64,000 nucleotides of DNA from Tsukamurella spumae (lineage in GTDB: Bacteria; Actinomycetota; Actinomycetes; Mycobacteriales; Mycobacteriaceae), in assembly GCF_012396015.1 (NCBI RefSeq), contig NZ_JAAXOQ010000006.1, positions 62,001 to 126,000 of the forward strand, written 5' to 3'. Within the stretch, counting starts at the first letter, position 1. Each line of letters opens with the position of its first letter. Below, piece by piece: positions 1-11,598 of this stretch. The notes under the pieces were generated by a model. That model was not told where the DNA came from. It was given only the letters and a program-made list of their open reading frames with translations, and did not search any database. Both the position numbers and the translations under genes were made by a program.

Positions 1-1174
<1,174 letters not shown>

Positions 1175-1217
1175 ACCTCGCCCGGGCCGGTGCTTCCGGG
1201 TTTTCGACGGTCCGCCG

Positions 1218-2414
1218 TCAGGCCGGGGTGGGTGCGATCCTGCCGGTGACCTCGCCGAGGTCGATGCGGGTGCCGTTCGGTCCGGACGCTGTGGCGCTGA
1301 TGGTGACCACGTCGCCGTCCTCCAGGAAGGTGCGCTCGGAGCCGTCGGCGAGACGCAGCGGTTCGGTGCCGTTCCAGGTGAGCTCGATGAGCGAACCGCG
1401 CTGGTCGCGCTCCGGGCCGGAGACGGTGCCGGAGGCGAACAGGTCGCCGGTGCGCAGGCTCGCGCCGTTGCTGGTCATGTGCGCCAGCATCTGCGCGGGC
1501 GACCAGTACATCTGCGCGTAGGGCGGGCGGGAGATCCGCGTGTCGTTGAGCTCGACATCGAAAACGATGTCCAGGCCCCACATCTCGGTCTCCCGCAGGT
1601 GGGGGAGCGGCACGGGGGCCTGCGTGGGGACCGCGACGCGAGCGGCATCCAGGGCCTCCAGCGGGACGATCCACGGCGAGATCGAGGTTGCGAAGCTCTT
1701 GCCCAGGAACGGGCCCAGTGGCACGTACTCCCACGCCTGGATGTCGCGCGCCGACCAGTCGTTCACCACGCACACGCCGAAGACGTGCTCGGCGAAATCG
1801 CCCGTGCCGACGCTGCTTCCGAGCGTGCTCGGCGCCCCCACGACGAAGCCCAGCTCGGTCTCGATGTCCAGGCGACCGGACGGACCGAACACCGGTGCGT
1901 CGTCGGACGGTGCCTTCCGCTGCCCCGCGGGCCGCACGACGGGCGTCCCGGAGGGGACGACGGTGCCCGCACGACCGTGATACCCGACCGGCAAATGCTT
2001 CCAGTTCGGCAGCAGCGCAGCGGAATCCGGGCGGAACATGCGGCCCAGGTTGGTGGCGTGGTGCTCACTGGCGTAGAAGTCGACGTAGTCGGCGACCGCG
2101 AAGCGGAGATGCAGCGTCACCTCCGTCAGCGGATGCAGGGCCGCGGCTCCGTCCGTCTCGCGCGCGGGATCGGTGAGCAGCGAGCCGATCTCGGCGCGCA
2201 CTCGGCTCCACTCCGTGCGGCCGCGGGCGAGGAAGCCGTTCAGTGACGGCGTCGCGAACACGGGGTCTCCGAGGGCGGCCGCGAGATCGAGCACATGGTC
2301 ACCGATACGCACGCCCACGCGAGCGGCGCCGTCGACCGGACGGAAGACCCCGTAGGGCAGGTTCTCGACGCCGAAGCCGGAGCCGGCGGGCACGGGCGCC
2401 CAGGTGGTGGTCAC
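1218..2414 (-). CDS. fahA: Fumarylacetoacetase
   Basis: The 398-residue product hydrolyses fumarylacetoacetate to fumarate and acetoacetate, the last step of tyrosine/homogentisate breakdown. It shows the family motifs DFYASEHHATN and a C-terminal FAH domain with the metal-site stretch DIETELGFVVG and VVNDWSARDIQAWEYVPLGPF. The frame is open further upstream, but the GTG at 2414 (VTTTWAPVPAGSGFG) fits the family N-terminus and overlaps the stop of the small upstream ORF as GTGA, so it is taken as the start. It is the last gene of the hpd-hmgA-fahA operon. No maleylacetoacetate isomerase is seen nearby. Confidence 0.93.
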   Translation of the reverse strand: MTTTWAPVPAGSGFGVENLPYGVFRPVDGAARVGVRIGDHVLDLAAALGDPVFATPSLNGFLARGRTEWSRVRAEIGSLLTDPARETDGAAALHPLTEVTLHLRFAVADYVDFYASEHHATNLGRMFRPDSAALLPNWKHLPVGYHGRAGTVVPSGTPVVRPAGQRKAPSDDAPVFGPSGRLDIETELGFVVGAPSTLGSSVGTGDFAEHVFGVCVVNDWSARDIQAWEYVPLGPFLGKSFATSISPWIVPLEALDAARVAVPTQAPVPLPHLRETEMWGLDIVFDVELNDTRISRPPYAQMYWSPAQMLAHMTSNGASLRTGDLFASGTVSGPERDQRGSLIELTWNGTEPLRLADGSERTFLEDGDVVTISATASGPNGTRIDLGEVTGRIAPTPA

Positions 2415-2524
2415 GATCGGTGTCCTTCTGTGTCGAGAGCGGCGGAGACCAGCGCGTTCGCGACCTCGGCGGGCTCCGGGAACAGGCCGGCGTCGTCGAC
2501 GAGCCCAGCCAGGAGCGGGGTCAT
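2411..2524 (-). CDS. 37-residue ORF coupled between hmgA and fahA
   Basis: A 37-codon ORF (MTPLLAGLVDDAGLFPEPAE... ending in HRS) fills the gap between hmgA and fahA. Its ATG overlaps the hmgA stop (ATGA) and its TGA overlaps the fahA GTG (GTGA), so it is translationally coupled on both sides. The LLAGLVDDAGLFP opening resembles, from memory, the N-terminus of a longer uncharacterised protein (about 300 residues) found near homogentisate genes in other actinobacteria. It may be the remnant of such a gene, kept as a coupling cistron, or a genuine small protein. Function is unknown. Confidence 0.5.
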   Translation of the reverse strand: MTPLLAGLVDDAGLFPEPAEVANALVSAALDTEGHRS

Positions 2525-3717
2525 CGCGACCAACTGCGGTAGTAGACACTGTCGTCCGTGGCGCGGGCGCCCTCGCCCAACTGCAGCGGCGCGAAGGTGT
2601 CGACCATGACGGCCAGCTCGTCGAACCGCTCCATGCCGATGCTGCCCTCCATCGCGCCGGGCTGTGGGCCGTGAGCGTGGCCGCCCGGATGCAGCGAGAT
2701 CGATCCCGGGCCGATGCCCGTTCCCTTGCGCGCCTCGTAGTCGCCCGCCACGTAGAACATCACCTCGTCGGAGTCCACGTTCGAGTGGTAGTACGGCACG
2801 GGGATCGACAGCGGGTGGTAGTCGACCTTGCGCGGCACGAAGTTGCAGACCACGAAGTTGTGTCCCTCGAAGACCTGGTGCACGGGCGGCGGCTGGTGCA
2901 CCCGGCCCGTGATCGGCTCGAAGTCCTCCACGTTGAACGTGTACGGGTACAGGCAGCCGTCCCAACCGACCACGTCGAACGGGTGCGTCGGCAGGACGTA
3001 GCGGGTGCCGGTCGCGCCGCCGGGGCCGCGATGCTTGACCAGCAACTCGACATCGGTACTCTCGCGCAGTAGGGGCTCCGACGGTCCGTGCAGGTCCCGC
3101 TCGCAGAACGGGGCGTGCTCGAGCAGCTGCCCGTACCGCGACAGGTACCGCTGGGGCGGGGCGATGTGACCGCCGCCCCCGCCGCACGCCTCGATCGCGT
3201 AGGCGCGCACCGTCGTCCCCTCCGCCGGCACCCAGCGATGGGTCGTAGCGCGAGGCATCAGCACGTAGTCGCCCGTGCGGAACTCGAGTGCGCCGAAGAC
3301 GGTCTCGACCGTACCTGCGCCGTCCTCGATGTACACGCATTCGTCGCCGATCGCGTTGCGGTACAGGGGCGACGGTGTCCCCGCTGCCACGTAGGAGATT
3401 CGCACGTCGGCGTTGCCCAGCACCAGCCGCCGGCCGGTCACCGCGTCCGCGGCGGAGGCCGCGGCGTCGTCGAACAGGTCGTGCAGCCGCAGGTGCCGGG
3501 GCAGCAGTGGGGCATTGGGCGTCAGGCTCAGGTCGCCCGGCTCCCATGGCGCGGCCGCGGTGATCGCCGACGGGATGCCGCGGTGGTACAGCAGTGAGGA
3601 GTCGGACGAGAAGCCCTCCTCGCCGACCAGCTCCTCGTAGTAGAGCTCGCCGTCCTCGCGCCGGAACTGGGTGTGGCGCTTGGGCGGAATCATGCCGACG
3701 CTGCGGTAGTAGGCCAT
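2521..3717 (-). CDS. hmgA: Homogentisate 1,2-dioxygenase
   Basis: This 398-residue non-haem iron dioxygenase opens the ring of homogentisate to maleylacetoacetate. It is a bicupin. The metal site is visible in the C-terminal half as PYYHSNVDSDEVMFY (His and Glu ligands) and HPGGHAHGPQPGAME (His ligand). The N-terminus MAYYRSVGMIPPKRHTQFR is typical of actinobacterial homologues, which are shorter than the roughly 440-residue proteobacterial enzyme. It lies 27 nt downstream of hpd, with an AGGAGGG-like ribosome site before its ATG, and overlaps the next ORF by 4 nt. Confidence 0.95.
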   Translation of the reverse strand: MAYYRSVGMIPPKRHTQFRREDGELYYEELVGEEGFSSDSSLLYHRGIPSAITAAAPWEPGDLSLTPNAPLLPRHLRLHDLFDDAAASAADAVTGRRLVLGNADVRISYVAAGTPSPLYRNAIGDECVYIEDGAGTVETVFGALEFRTGDYVLMPRATTHRWVPAEGTTVRAYAIEACGGGGGHIAPPQRYLSRYGQLLEHAPFCERDLHGPSEPLLRESTDVELLVKHRGPGGATGTRYVLPTHPFDVVGWDGCLYPYTFNVEDFEPITGRVHQPPPVHQVFEGHNFVVCNFVPRKVDYHPLSIPVPYYHSNVDSDEVMFYVAGDYEARKGTGIGPGSISLHPGGHAHGPQPGAMEGSIGMERFDELAVMVDTFAPLQLGEGARATDDSVYYRSWSR

Positions 3718-3744
3718 GGGAACCCTCCTGGTGGTGGTGTCTCT

Positions 3745-5652
<1,908 letters not shown>

Positions 5653-5671
5653 TCACGTTCGACGCGGGTCG

Positions 5672-5688
5672 CTGCGCAGATTGCGCAG
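5672..5688. promoter_or_regulatory. Perfect 7-3-7 palindrome upstream of the dehydrogenase
   Basis: CTGCGCA-GAT-TGCGCAG is a perfect inverted repeat in the 164-bp gap between the AsnC/Lrp gene and the amino-acid dehydrogenase. Size and symmetry suit a dimeric regulator. The adjacent AsnC/Lrp protein is the obvious candidate, but no second copy of this exact sequence was seen in the hpd-side intergenic region. Confidence 0.4.
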
Positions 5689-5816
5689 TTCTCGATCGCG
5701 GAACCGGCACGGGATGGGCATTCTGCGCGGTCAGTCGTGCATCGGTTGTCCGGCGCCGTCACCCGGTCGCACAGTGGTCTCGTTCACACCCGATCCCGCA
5801 GCCCCACAGGAGCGAC

Positions 5817-7043
5817 ATGAAGCAGCTGCTCACCCGGTTCGAAGCCAAGGCACCCGAGGTGGTCTTCGAATGGCACGACCCCGAGACCTCCGCCCGCGGC
5901 TGGACCGTCATCAACTCCCTGCGTGGTGGCGCGGCCGGCGGCGGTACCCGGATGCGACGCGGTCTGGACCGTCGTGAGGTCGAGTCGCTCGCCAAGACCA
6001 TGGAGGTCAAGTTCACCGTGGCCGGTCCAGCGATCGGTGGTGCCAAGTCCGGCATCGACTTCGATCCCACGGATCCGCGCAAGGACGAGGTGCTGCGCCG
6101 CTGGTTCACGGCCGTCACGCCCCTGCTCAAGGCGTACTACGGTACGGGTGGCGACCTCAACGTGGACGAGAAGCTCGAGGTCGTCCCGATCACGGAGAGC
6201 CTCGGCCTGTGGCACCCGCAGGAGGGAGTCGTCAACGGCCACTTCGCCCCCGACGCCCGCGATCACGTGCAGCGGGTGGGGCAGCTGCGGCTCGGCGTCG
6301 CGAAGATCGTGGAGGACCCTCGGTTCACGCCGGACCACGGCCGCCGCTACAGCGTGGCCGACCTCATCACGGGGTGGGGCGTCGCGGAATCGGTGCGCCA
6401 CTTCTACCGCGTGTACGGCGGCTCGCTCGAGGGCAAGCGCGTGATCGTGCAGGGCTGGGGCAATGTCGGTGCGGCGGCGGCCTACTACGCGGGGCAGGCC
6501 GGGGCGCGGATCGTCGGGATCATGGACCGTGACGGCGGCATCGTGCGGCCCGAGGGCATCAGCGCCGACGAGGTGACCGACCTGTACTTGGCCAAGCAGG
6601 GCAACCAGCTGGTGGCCGACGACCTGCTGACCTTCGACGAGGCCGCAGAGCGGATCTGGTCGGTCGGCGCCGAGGTCTTCCTGCCCTGTGCCGCATCGCG
6701 TCTCGTCACCCGCGAGCAGATCGACGAGATGATCGGCGCCGGCCTCGAGATGGTCGCGTGCGGCGCGAACGTGCCCTTCGCCGACCCCGAGATCTTCTAC
6801 GGTCCCGTCTACGAGCACGCCGATCAGCAGGTTGCCGTGATCCCCGACTTCATCGCCAACTGCGGCATGGCCCGCGCGTTCGCGATGCTCATGGAGGGTG
6901 AGGTCGAGGTCTCCGACGAGTCGATCTTCGGTGATGTCTCCCGCACCATCGGCACCGCGCTCGAGCGCTGCCACGCCCGGTCCGCGAGCTCGACGCTGGT
7001 GGCCGCCACCGCGTTCGAGATCGCCCTGGATCAGCTGGTCTGA
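5817..7043 (+). CDS. Glu/Leu/Phe/Val-type amino-acid dehydrogenase
   Basis: The 408-residue product belongs to the NAD-dependent amino-acid dehydrogenases that deaminate Leu, Val or Phe oxidatively. The N-terminal catalytic domain has the glycine-rich RGGAAGGGTRMRRG and the lysine-bearing GPAIGGAKSGIDFDP. TGGDLNVDE follows, and the C-terminal Rossmann domain contains VIVQGWGNVGAAAAYYAG. The ATG at 5817 follows AGGAG at good spacing, so the longer upstream frame was not used. Its place beside the tyrosine operon suggests it may feed arylpyruvates into that pathway, as a phenylalanine dehydrogenase would. Substrate specificity cannot be read from the sequence. Confidence 0.85.
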   Translation: MKQLLTRFEAKAPEVVFEWHDPETSARGWTVINSLRGGAAGGGTRMRRGLDRREVESLAKTMEVKFTVAGPAIGGAKSGIDFDPTDPRKDEVLRRWFTAVTPLLKAYYGTGGDLNVDEKLEVVPITESLGLWHPQEGVVNGHFAPDARDHVQRVGQLRLGVAKIVEDPRFTPDHGRRYSVADLITGWGVAESVRHFYRVYGGSLEGKRVIVQGWGNVGAAAAYYAGQAGARIVGIMDRDGGIVRPEGISADEVTDLYLAKQGNQLVADDLLTFDEAAERIWSVGAEVFLPCAASRLVTREQIDEMIGAGLEMVACGANVPFADPEIFYGPVYEHADQQVAVIPDFIANCGMARAFAMLMEGEVEVSDESIFGDVSRTIGTALERCHARSASSTLVAATAFEIALDQLV

Positions 7044-7055
7044 GCCGCGCGCCGA

Positions 7056-8568
7056 TCACATCCGCCGGAGGTCCGGCCACAGCTGCGACCAGGGCGCGCG
7101 GGCATGACACAGTCGGATGTCGACATCGGTGGAGGCGCCCGGCATTCCGATCCGGTGATGCACGCTCCGCAGTGTGCGGGACGAGGTGCACATGTCGGTC
7201 GCCGCGGGATCGTCGGCGTCGGCGATCCACAGCACCGTCGTCGCGGAGTCGGCGGGGCGGCCGAAGAATCCGTAGCCGCGGGCCGGACTGTAGACCGGTG
7301 GAAGACGGGATCCGTAGTAGTCGAGCGCGGCCGCCTGCCAGTAGGAGTTCGTGACGATCGCGGCGGGGTGATCCGCCGGCGGCAGCGCGGCGATGGATTC
7401 CTCGACGGCCAGAGTCATTTCGGGCCATCCGAACTGTCCGTAGACGGAGATCCGTAGGCCGGCCTCGACCTCCGAGGTCGGCTCGGGGATCTTCGTCTCG
7501 GGCGTGAAGGGCAGACTCGTGATCACGACCGCGACGGCGATCGCACCGAGAGGCATTGCGACCCAACGGATCCGTCGCCGACGGAAGTGTTCGACCGCCA
7601 CGGCGCCCGCGGCGAACACCACCGCGAACATGCCTCCCGGGTAGTACGGACGTCCGCTGGTGACGATGAAGACGATGACCAGCAGGATGAACGCGGGAGC
7701 GAGGAATCGATAGGGGCGCAGGCTATCCGAGCGCAGCAGTGCGTACAGGCCGACGAGGAGCAGCACGGCGCCGAGTACCCCGGCCATCACGAGCATGAGG
7801 GGCAGGAACAGCAGGCGGCCACCCGTGTACTGGCTCTCCTGCGCCACCTGACCGGTCAGCTCCAGGTACGGCCATGCGTGCCGTGCCTGCCAGAGCAGGG
7901 CCGGCACCATCGTCACCGTGGTGACCGCGCCCCGCCCACAGCGCCGGGCGCCGCCACAGATCGCGCGGCCCCCAGATCGACGAGGCGGCGATCACACACA
8001 CCCAGAACAGCGGGATCAACCACTTGACCTGCATGTCGACCGCAGTGACCGTGCCGGCCGCGAACAGCAGCCAGTCGCGCCGGGTTCGCACCCAGCGCAC
8101 CACGAGCCAGGAGATCGCGACCCACAGCGGGGTGTCGATCGCATTCGTCGCCAGCAGGGAGGACTGCAGCAGTAGGAAGGTCGACGTGGCGTAGGCGAAG
8201 GCGGACAGCGCTTGCGCGAACCGCCCGCCGCCGAGCTCGCGGGCGATCAGGGCGGCGAGCACCACACCGATCAGCGTCACGATCACCGAGGGCAGCCGGA
8301 AGAGGATGAGGGAGTCGCCGGGCATGGCCTCGCCGAGTCGCGCGAGGAGCGGCAGGATGGGGCCCTGGTCGGCGTAACTCACCGAAAGGTGATGCCCGGC
8401 ACTGATGAAGTACAGCTCGTCGCCGAACAGGTGGTAGCGGCTCGCCCCGAACAGTGCGGCGACTGCCGCGAGCACGGTGATCGGGACGACCGTCGCGTAG
8501 TCGAAGGGCGACGGTGCGGCGGGTGCACCGTCGGAGGAGGTCTCGTCGGCGAGAGTGGGTGGGATCAT
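7056..8568 (-). pseudogene. GT39/ArnT-like membrane glycosyltransferase, frameshifted
   Basis: Two frames together make one polytopic GT-C glycosyltransferase of about 500 residues. The N-terminal part (from ATG 8568, ribosome site GGAGG) has the typical luminal loop with HLFGDELYFISAGHH and YADQGPILPLLARL. The C-terminal part starts after about 7930 with LLWQARHAWPYLELTGQVAQ and carries further membrane helices and a soluble tail. The frame breaks at a run of four C at 7930-7933 (four G on the coding strand). Removing one base restores PALWAGAVVTTVTMVPALL. Such enzymes transfer sugars from polyprenyl-phosphate donors. It could be a real pseudogene or an assembly indel. Confidence 0.8.
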
Positions 8569-8708
8569 CGAGCGCCCTCCGGATCGGTGACGGTCAGACG
8601 GTGCCGGGCCCGGGCGGCGATGGCTGCACCGCCCGGAGGTGAAGCGCGAGCATCTGATCAGCGTAGGGGTGGAGGCCTCGTTCCGGTTCGCGCGCCGCGC
8701 GGGACGAA

Positions 8709-8742
8709 AAACGGGGCCCTCCGCGAGCGGAGAGCCCCGTTT
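8709..8742 (-). terminator. Rho-independent terminator after ferritin
   Basis: A strong hairpin with arms AAACGGGGC and GCCCCGTTT and a mostly paired inner stem is followed, on the minus strand, by a run of five T. It lies 25 nt downstream of the ferritin stop and ends that transcript. Confidence 0.85.
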
Positions 8743-8766
8743 CCCGGGCTGCAATAGGTGGTCTGA

Positions 8767-9270
8767 TCAGGCCTCGGTCGTGCGCGTGGGGCGCGACTTG
8801 AGTTCCTCGTCGAGACGGAGCAGGCCGGGGCCGTCACCGTCGATGAGCTTGAGACGACCGACGATCTCGCTGACCGTGGCCTCCTCCTCGACCTGCTCGT
8901 TGACGAACCACTGGATGAGCGCCTTCGAGTCGATGTCGTCGTTCGCCGCGCGGTACAGGTTGCGGATCGAGTCCGACACGCGACGCTCGTGCTCCAGCGC
9001 GACCTCGAACACGTCGAGGACGGTCGTCACATCCACCTTCGGGGCCGCCGAGGCGCCGATCTTCGGGTGGTTCCCGCGGTCCGACAGGTGGTCGATCCAC
9101 TTGTTCGCGTGGACGATCTCCTCATCGGCCTGGTGGCGCAGCCACGCGGCGATGCCCGACAGGTCACGGATCTCCATCTCGATGGCCAGCTGGCGGTAGA
9201 CCAGCGAGGCCTCGAACTCGAGCGTGATCTGGTCGTTGAACTTCTCTTCGAGTGCATCCGTCAACTTCAT
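8767..9270 (-). CDS. Ferritin (BfrB-like iron storage protein)
   Basis: The 167-residue product is a non-haem ferritin that oxidises Fe(II) and stores it as a mineral core in a 24-mer. The four-helix bundle carries the ferroxidase ligands: a Glu in the first helix (DQITLEFEASLVYRQLA), the ADEEIVHANKW motif in the second, and the QWFVNEQVEEE motif further on. The ATG at 9270 was chosen over an upstream start because MKLTDALEEKFNDQI is the family N-terminus. A partial IdeR-like box lies about 80-95 nt upstream, so iron-dependent control as for M. tuberculosis bfrB is plausible. Confidence 0.93.
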   Translation of the reverse strand: MKLTDALEEKFNDQITLEFEASLVYRQLAIEMEIRDLSGIAAWLRHQADEEIVHANKWIDHLSDRGNHPKIGASAAPKVDVTTVLDVFEVALEHERRVSDSIRNLYRAANDDIDSKALIQWFVNEQVEEEATVSEIVGRLKLIDGDGPGLLRLDEELKSRPTRTTEA

Positions 9271-9333
9271 GTGGACGACTCTAGAACCGTTCCAGCTATC
9301 GCGCAATGCAGGCAAGGCGACCCTTTGCGCAGG

Positions 9334-10800
9334 TCAGCCCCTATTTCTTAGGTTAGCCGCACCCCTCTTAGTCGCTCCTATCGCAAGATCGAGCGCGATG
9401 AAGCAGAGCAGGGAAACGCCGAACACCGGCAGGAACCAGCCGAGGAAGGCCACGCCCAGAATCGCCGGAATCGCATGCGACGGTTCGACCTTCCGGATCG
9501 CACCCCGTGCGGGCGGCGTCGGGAGCCCGCCGCGCTTCGGGCGCCGCTGCCACCACATCAGGTAACCGCGCACGATGACGACCACGAGCAGCGCGGCGAA
9601 CGCGACGAGCGCGATCTGATTGAGCAGACCGAACTGCCACCCCATGTGGGTGTTGATGAGGATCTCCGTCGCCTTCGCGAGCAGCGGCCAGGAAGCGAAG
9701 GAGAGCACGGTCGCGACCCGGCCCGTCTCCGGGTCGATCGCCGCCGAGTCGATGCCCATGCGCCAGGGCTGCCGGGTCTGCGCCACCGTGATCGCGACGG
9801 ACGGATCCGTCGGGATCGAGACCTGGACGGCACCGTCGACGCCCCGTTCGGCGGCCGCCGTGACGGCCCGGTCCAGGACGGCGATGTTGCGGGCCCGCGT
9901 CTGCGCGGCGACCTCGGGCGAGACGGTCGGCACCGCGGTGGGCATCTGATGATCGGCGTGCTCGCCGCCACCACCGGTGTGCTCGCCGCCCGGGGTGAGC
10001 GAGGTGGACAGCGTCGGCTTGACCCAGCCCATCTCGGCGCGCAGCTGGCCGATGTTCTCGCCCGCGTACTTCGACCAGGTCAGGCCCGTCACGGAGAAGA
10101 ACAGCAGGCCCACCAGGAGCCATGTGCCCATGGCTGCGTGCCGGCTCATCCTGCCGCCTCGGCCCTTCTGCTCGCGCGGATAGGCCAGCATGCGCTTCGG
10201 GTTCCCCCGTCGCTGGCGCCACCACAGGTACAGCCCGCCCAGGGCGACCACCCAGAGCCACGACGCCGCGAGCTCGCTGTAGAAGCGGCCGACGGCGCCG
10301 AGATGCAGATCGACGTGCAGCCGGTCGATCCAGAACCGGATCGGCAGCGCCTCGGTCGAGCCGTAGACCGGCAGCGCGCCCTGGACCCGGGCGGAGGCGG
10401 GGTCGACGTACACCGAGAGCTGGCGCCCCTCGGCCGCGAGAGCGGGGTCGTCGAACAGCACGCGGGTCGTGCGGCCCGGGCCGTCGCCGGTGCGGACCGC
10501 CGCGACCGGGAGGTCCGGGCGGCTCGCCTGCGCCGCGGCGACCTGTTCCGATAGCGGCCGTGCCGGTCCGTCCGTTGTCGCGGTGATCCGGTCCGCATAG
10601 ACGAATCGCTCGACGGTGGGAGCTGCGGCGTAGAGCCCGCCGCTGATCGCCGCGATGAGCAGGAACGGGCCGACGAGCAGGCCCGCGTAGAAGTGCAGCC
10701 GCAGGATCGCGGCGCGCCACCCGGGCCGCGCCTGCGGGCCGGCGGGTGGGGGTGTTCGGGTCGGGGGCGCGTCTTCGGCCGCCGATTCGGTCACTGACAT
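9334..10800 (-). CDS. PepSY-associated transmembrane protein (PiuB-like)
   Basis: The 488-residue membrane protein has a first membrane helix near residues 30-52 (LHFYAGLLVGPFLLIAAISG), a periplasmic PepSY region, further helices around 175-190 and 220-240, a His-rich loop (GEHTGGGGEHADHQM, about residue 273), a second PepSY-like region and C-terminal helices. Proteins of this architecture (PF03929) sit beside siderophore, iron or copper genes and may act as membrane reductases or metal-uptake helpers. Here it follows a His/Met-rich membrane protein by 83 nt behind a copper-sensor-like dyad and precedes ferritin. The His-rich loop agrees with a metal role. The exact activity is unknown. Confidence 0.8.
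   Translation of the reverse strand: MSVTESAAEDAPPTRTPPPAGPQARPGWRAAILRLHFYAGLLVGPFLLIAAISGGLYAAAPTVERFVYADRITATTDGPARPLSEQVAAAQASRPDLPVAAVRTGDGPGRTTRVLFDDPALAAEGRQLSVYVDPASARVQGALPVYGSTEALPIRFWIDRLHVDLHLGAVGRFYSELAASWLWVVALGGLYLWWRQRRGNPKRMLAYPREQKGRGGRMSRHAAMGTWLLVGLLFFSVTGLTWSKYAGENIGQLRAEMGWVKPTLSTSLTPGGEHTGGGGEHADHQMPTAVPTVSPEVAAQTRARNIAVLDRAVTAAAERGVDGAVQVSIPTDPSVAITVAQTRQPWRMGIDSAAIDPETGRVATVLSFASWPLLAKATEILINTHMGWQFGLLNQIALVAFAALLVVVIVRGYLMWWQRRPKRGGLPTPPARGAIRKVEPSHAIPAILGVAFLGWFLPVFGVSLLCFIALDLAIGATKRGAANLRNRG
9348..9366. promoter_or_regulatory. Partial IdeR/DtxR-like iron box
   Basis: TTAGGTTAGCCGCACCCCT matches the first nine bases of the 19-bp consensus TTAGGTTAGGCTAACCTAA and 13 of 19 overall. 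It lies upstream of ferritin, over the end of the PepSY gene. The second half is weak, so binding is uncertain. Confidence 0.3.
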
Positions 10801-10883
10801 GGGTCACCTCAAGAGTTGTGCGCGTACGCGCGGGAAGCCCGGGCGGCGGAGCCGATCCGGGCGGAGAACAGCGGGAGGTGGTG

Positions 10884-11546
10884 TCAGAGCGGCGGCGCGC
10901 GCAGCGCCCCGTGCCGCGCGAGCACGGGGAGCGGGACGGCGCGGAAGGTCCAGACCGGGGCGACGACGGTGCCGCGCGGCTCCCACCGGATCGTCGCCAG
11001 GGGGGTGAGTGACGCGAGCGCGGAGCGCAGCGCGTGCTCGGCGCCCGCGACGACGGCGCCCACCGCGACGGCCGAGGCGAGGTGCGCCGCGGCCATGGTC
11101 GGGCTCATCGCGAGGTGCCCCATCGAGACGCCGAGTACAAGGTGGCCGAGGCCCTGGCCGAGCAGCAGCATCGCCGCTGCGCCGACGGGGCCGGTCGCAC
11201 GCGGGCGTGCCGCGAGTGCTGCGAGCGCGGCGCACACCAGTGCCAGGAGGAGCACCGCGGTCATCGGGACCGACGGTGCCGCCGCCGGCATCGCGGTCGA
11301 TGTCATGTCGTGCATCGCGTGCGCCCCTGCGACACCCATGTCGTGGCCGGGCATCGACGCCATCGACGCCGACGTGTGCCCGGCGTGCACGGACGCCATC
11401 GGCATCGCGCCACCCATGTCGTGGCCCGGCATCGTCGCCGGGCCGCCGCGCATGGCGAGTGTGTGCGCCGTCAGGCTCGCGGCGAAGGAGACCAGGCCCA
11501 CCGCGGCGCCACGGATCGTGGCTTCGGGGCGGGCGGGGCGGAGCAT
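10884..11546 (-). CDS. His/Met-rich membrane protein, probable copper handling
   Basis: The 220-residue product starts with one membrane helix, continues with an extracytoplasmic stretch (about residues 35-92) in which MPGHDMG occurs twice among many Met and His residues, and ends with about three more helices. MxxHxM-type clusters are typical Cu(I)/Cu(II) ligands. The gene is the first of a likely two-gene unit with the PepSY protein, and a G/C-tract dyad resembling CsoR/RicR operators lies 11 nt upstream of its ATG. No named family was recognised. The copper role is inferred from composition and operator. Confidence 0.65.
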   Translation of the reverse strand: MLRPARPEATIRGAAVGLVSFAASLTAHTLAMRGGPATMPGHDMGGAMPMASVHAGHTSASMASMPGHDMGVAGAHAMHDMTSTAMPAAAPSVPMTAVLLLALVCAALAALAARPRATGPVGAAAMLLLGQGLGHLVLGVSMGHLAMSPTMAAAHLASAVAVGAVVAGAEHALRSALASLTPLATIRWEPRGTVVAPVWTFRAVPLPVLARHGALRAPPL

Positions 11547-11556
11547 GCGCCGAATA

Positions 11557-11574
11557 CTACCCCGTGTAGGGGAC
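11557..11574. promoter_or_regulatory. CsoR/RicR-like copper operator dyad
   Basis: CTACCCCGTGTAGGGGAC is a CCCC-N5-GGGG dyad immediately before the His/Met-rich gene. Paired C4/G4 tracts around an AT-richer centre are what CsoR-family copper sensors recognise. Its position would let bound repressor block a promoter overlapping it. No csoR gene is in the window. Confidence 0.45.
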
Positions 11575-11598
11575 GCGGCCGAAGGGGGAAGCGGCAGG

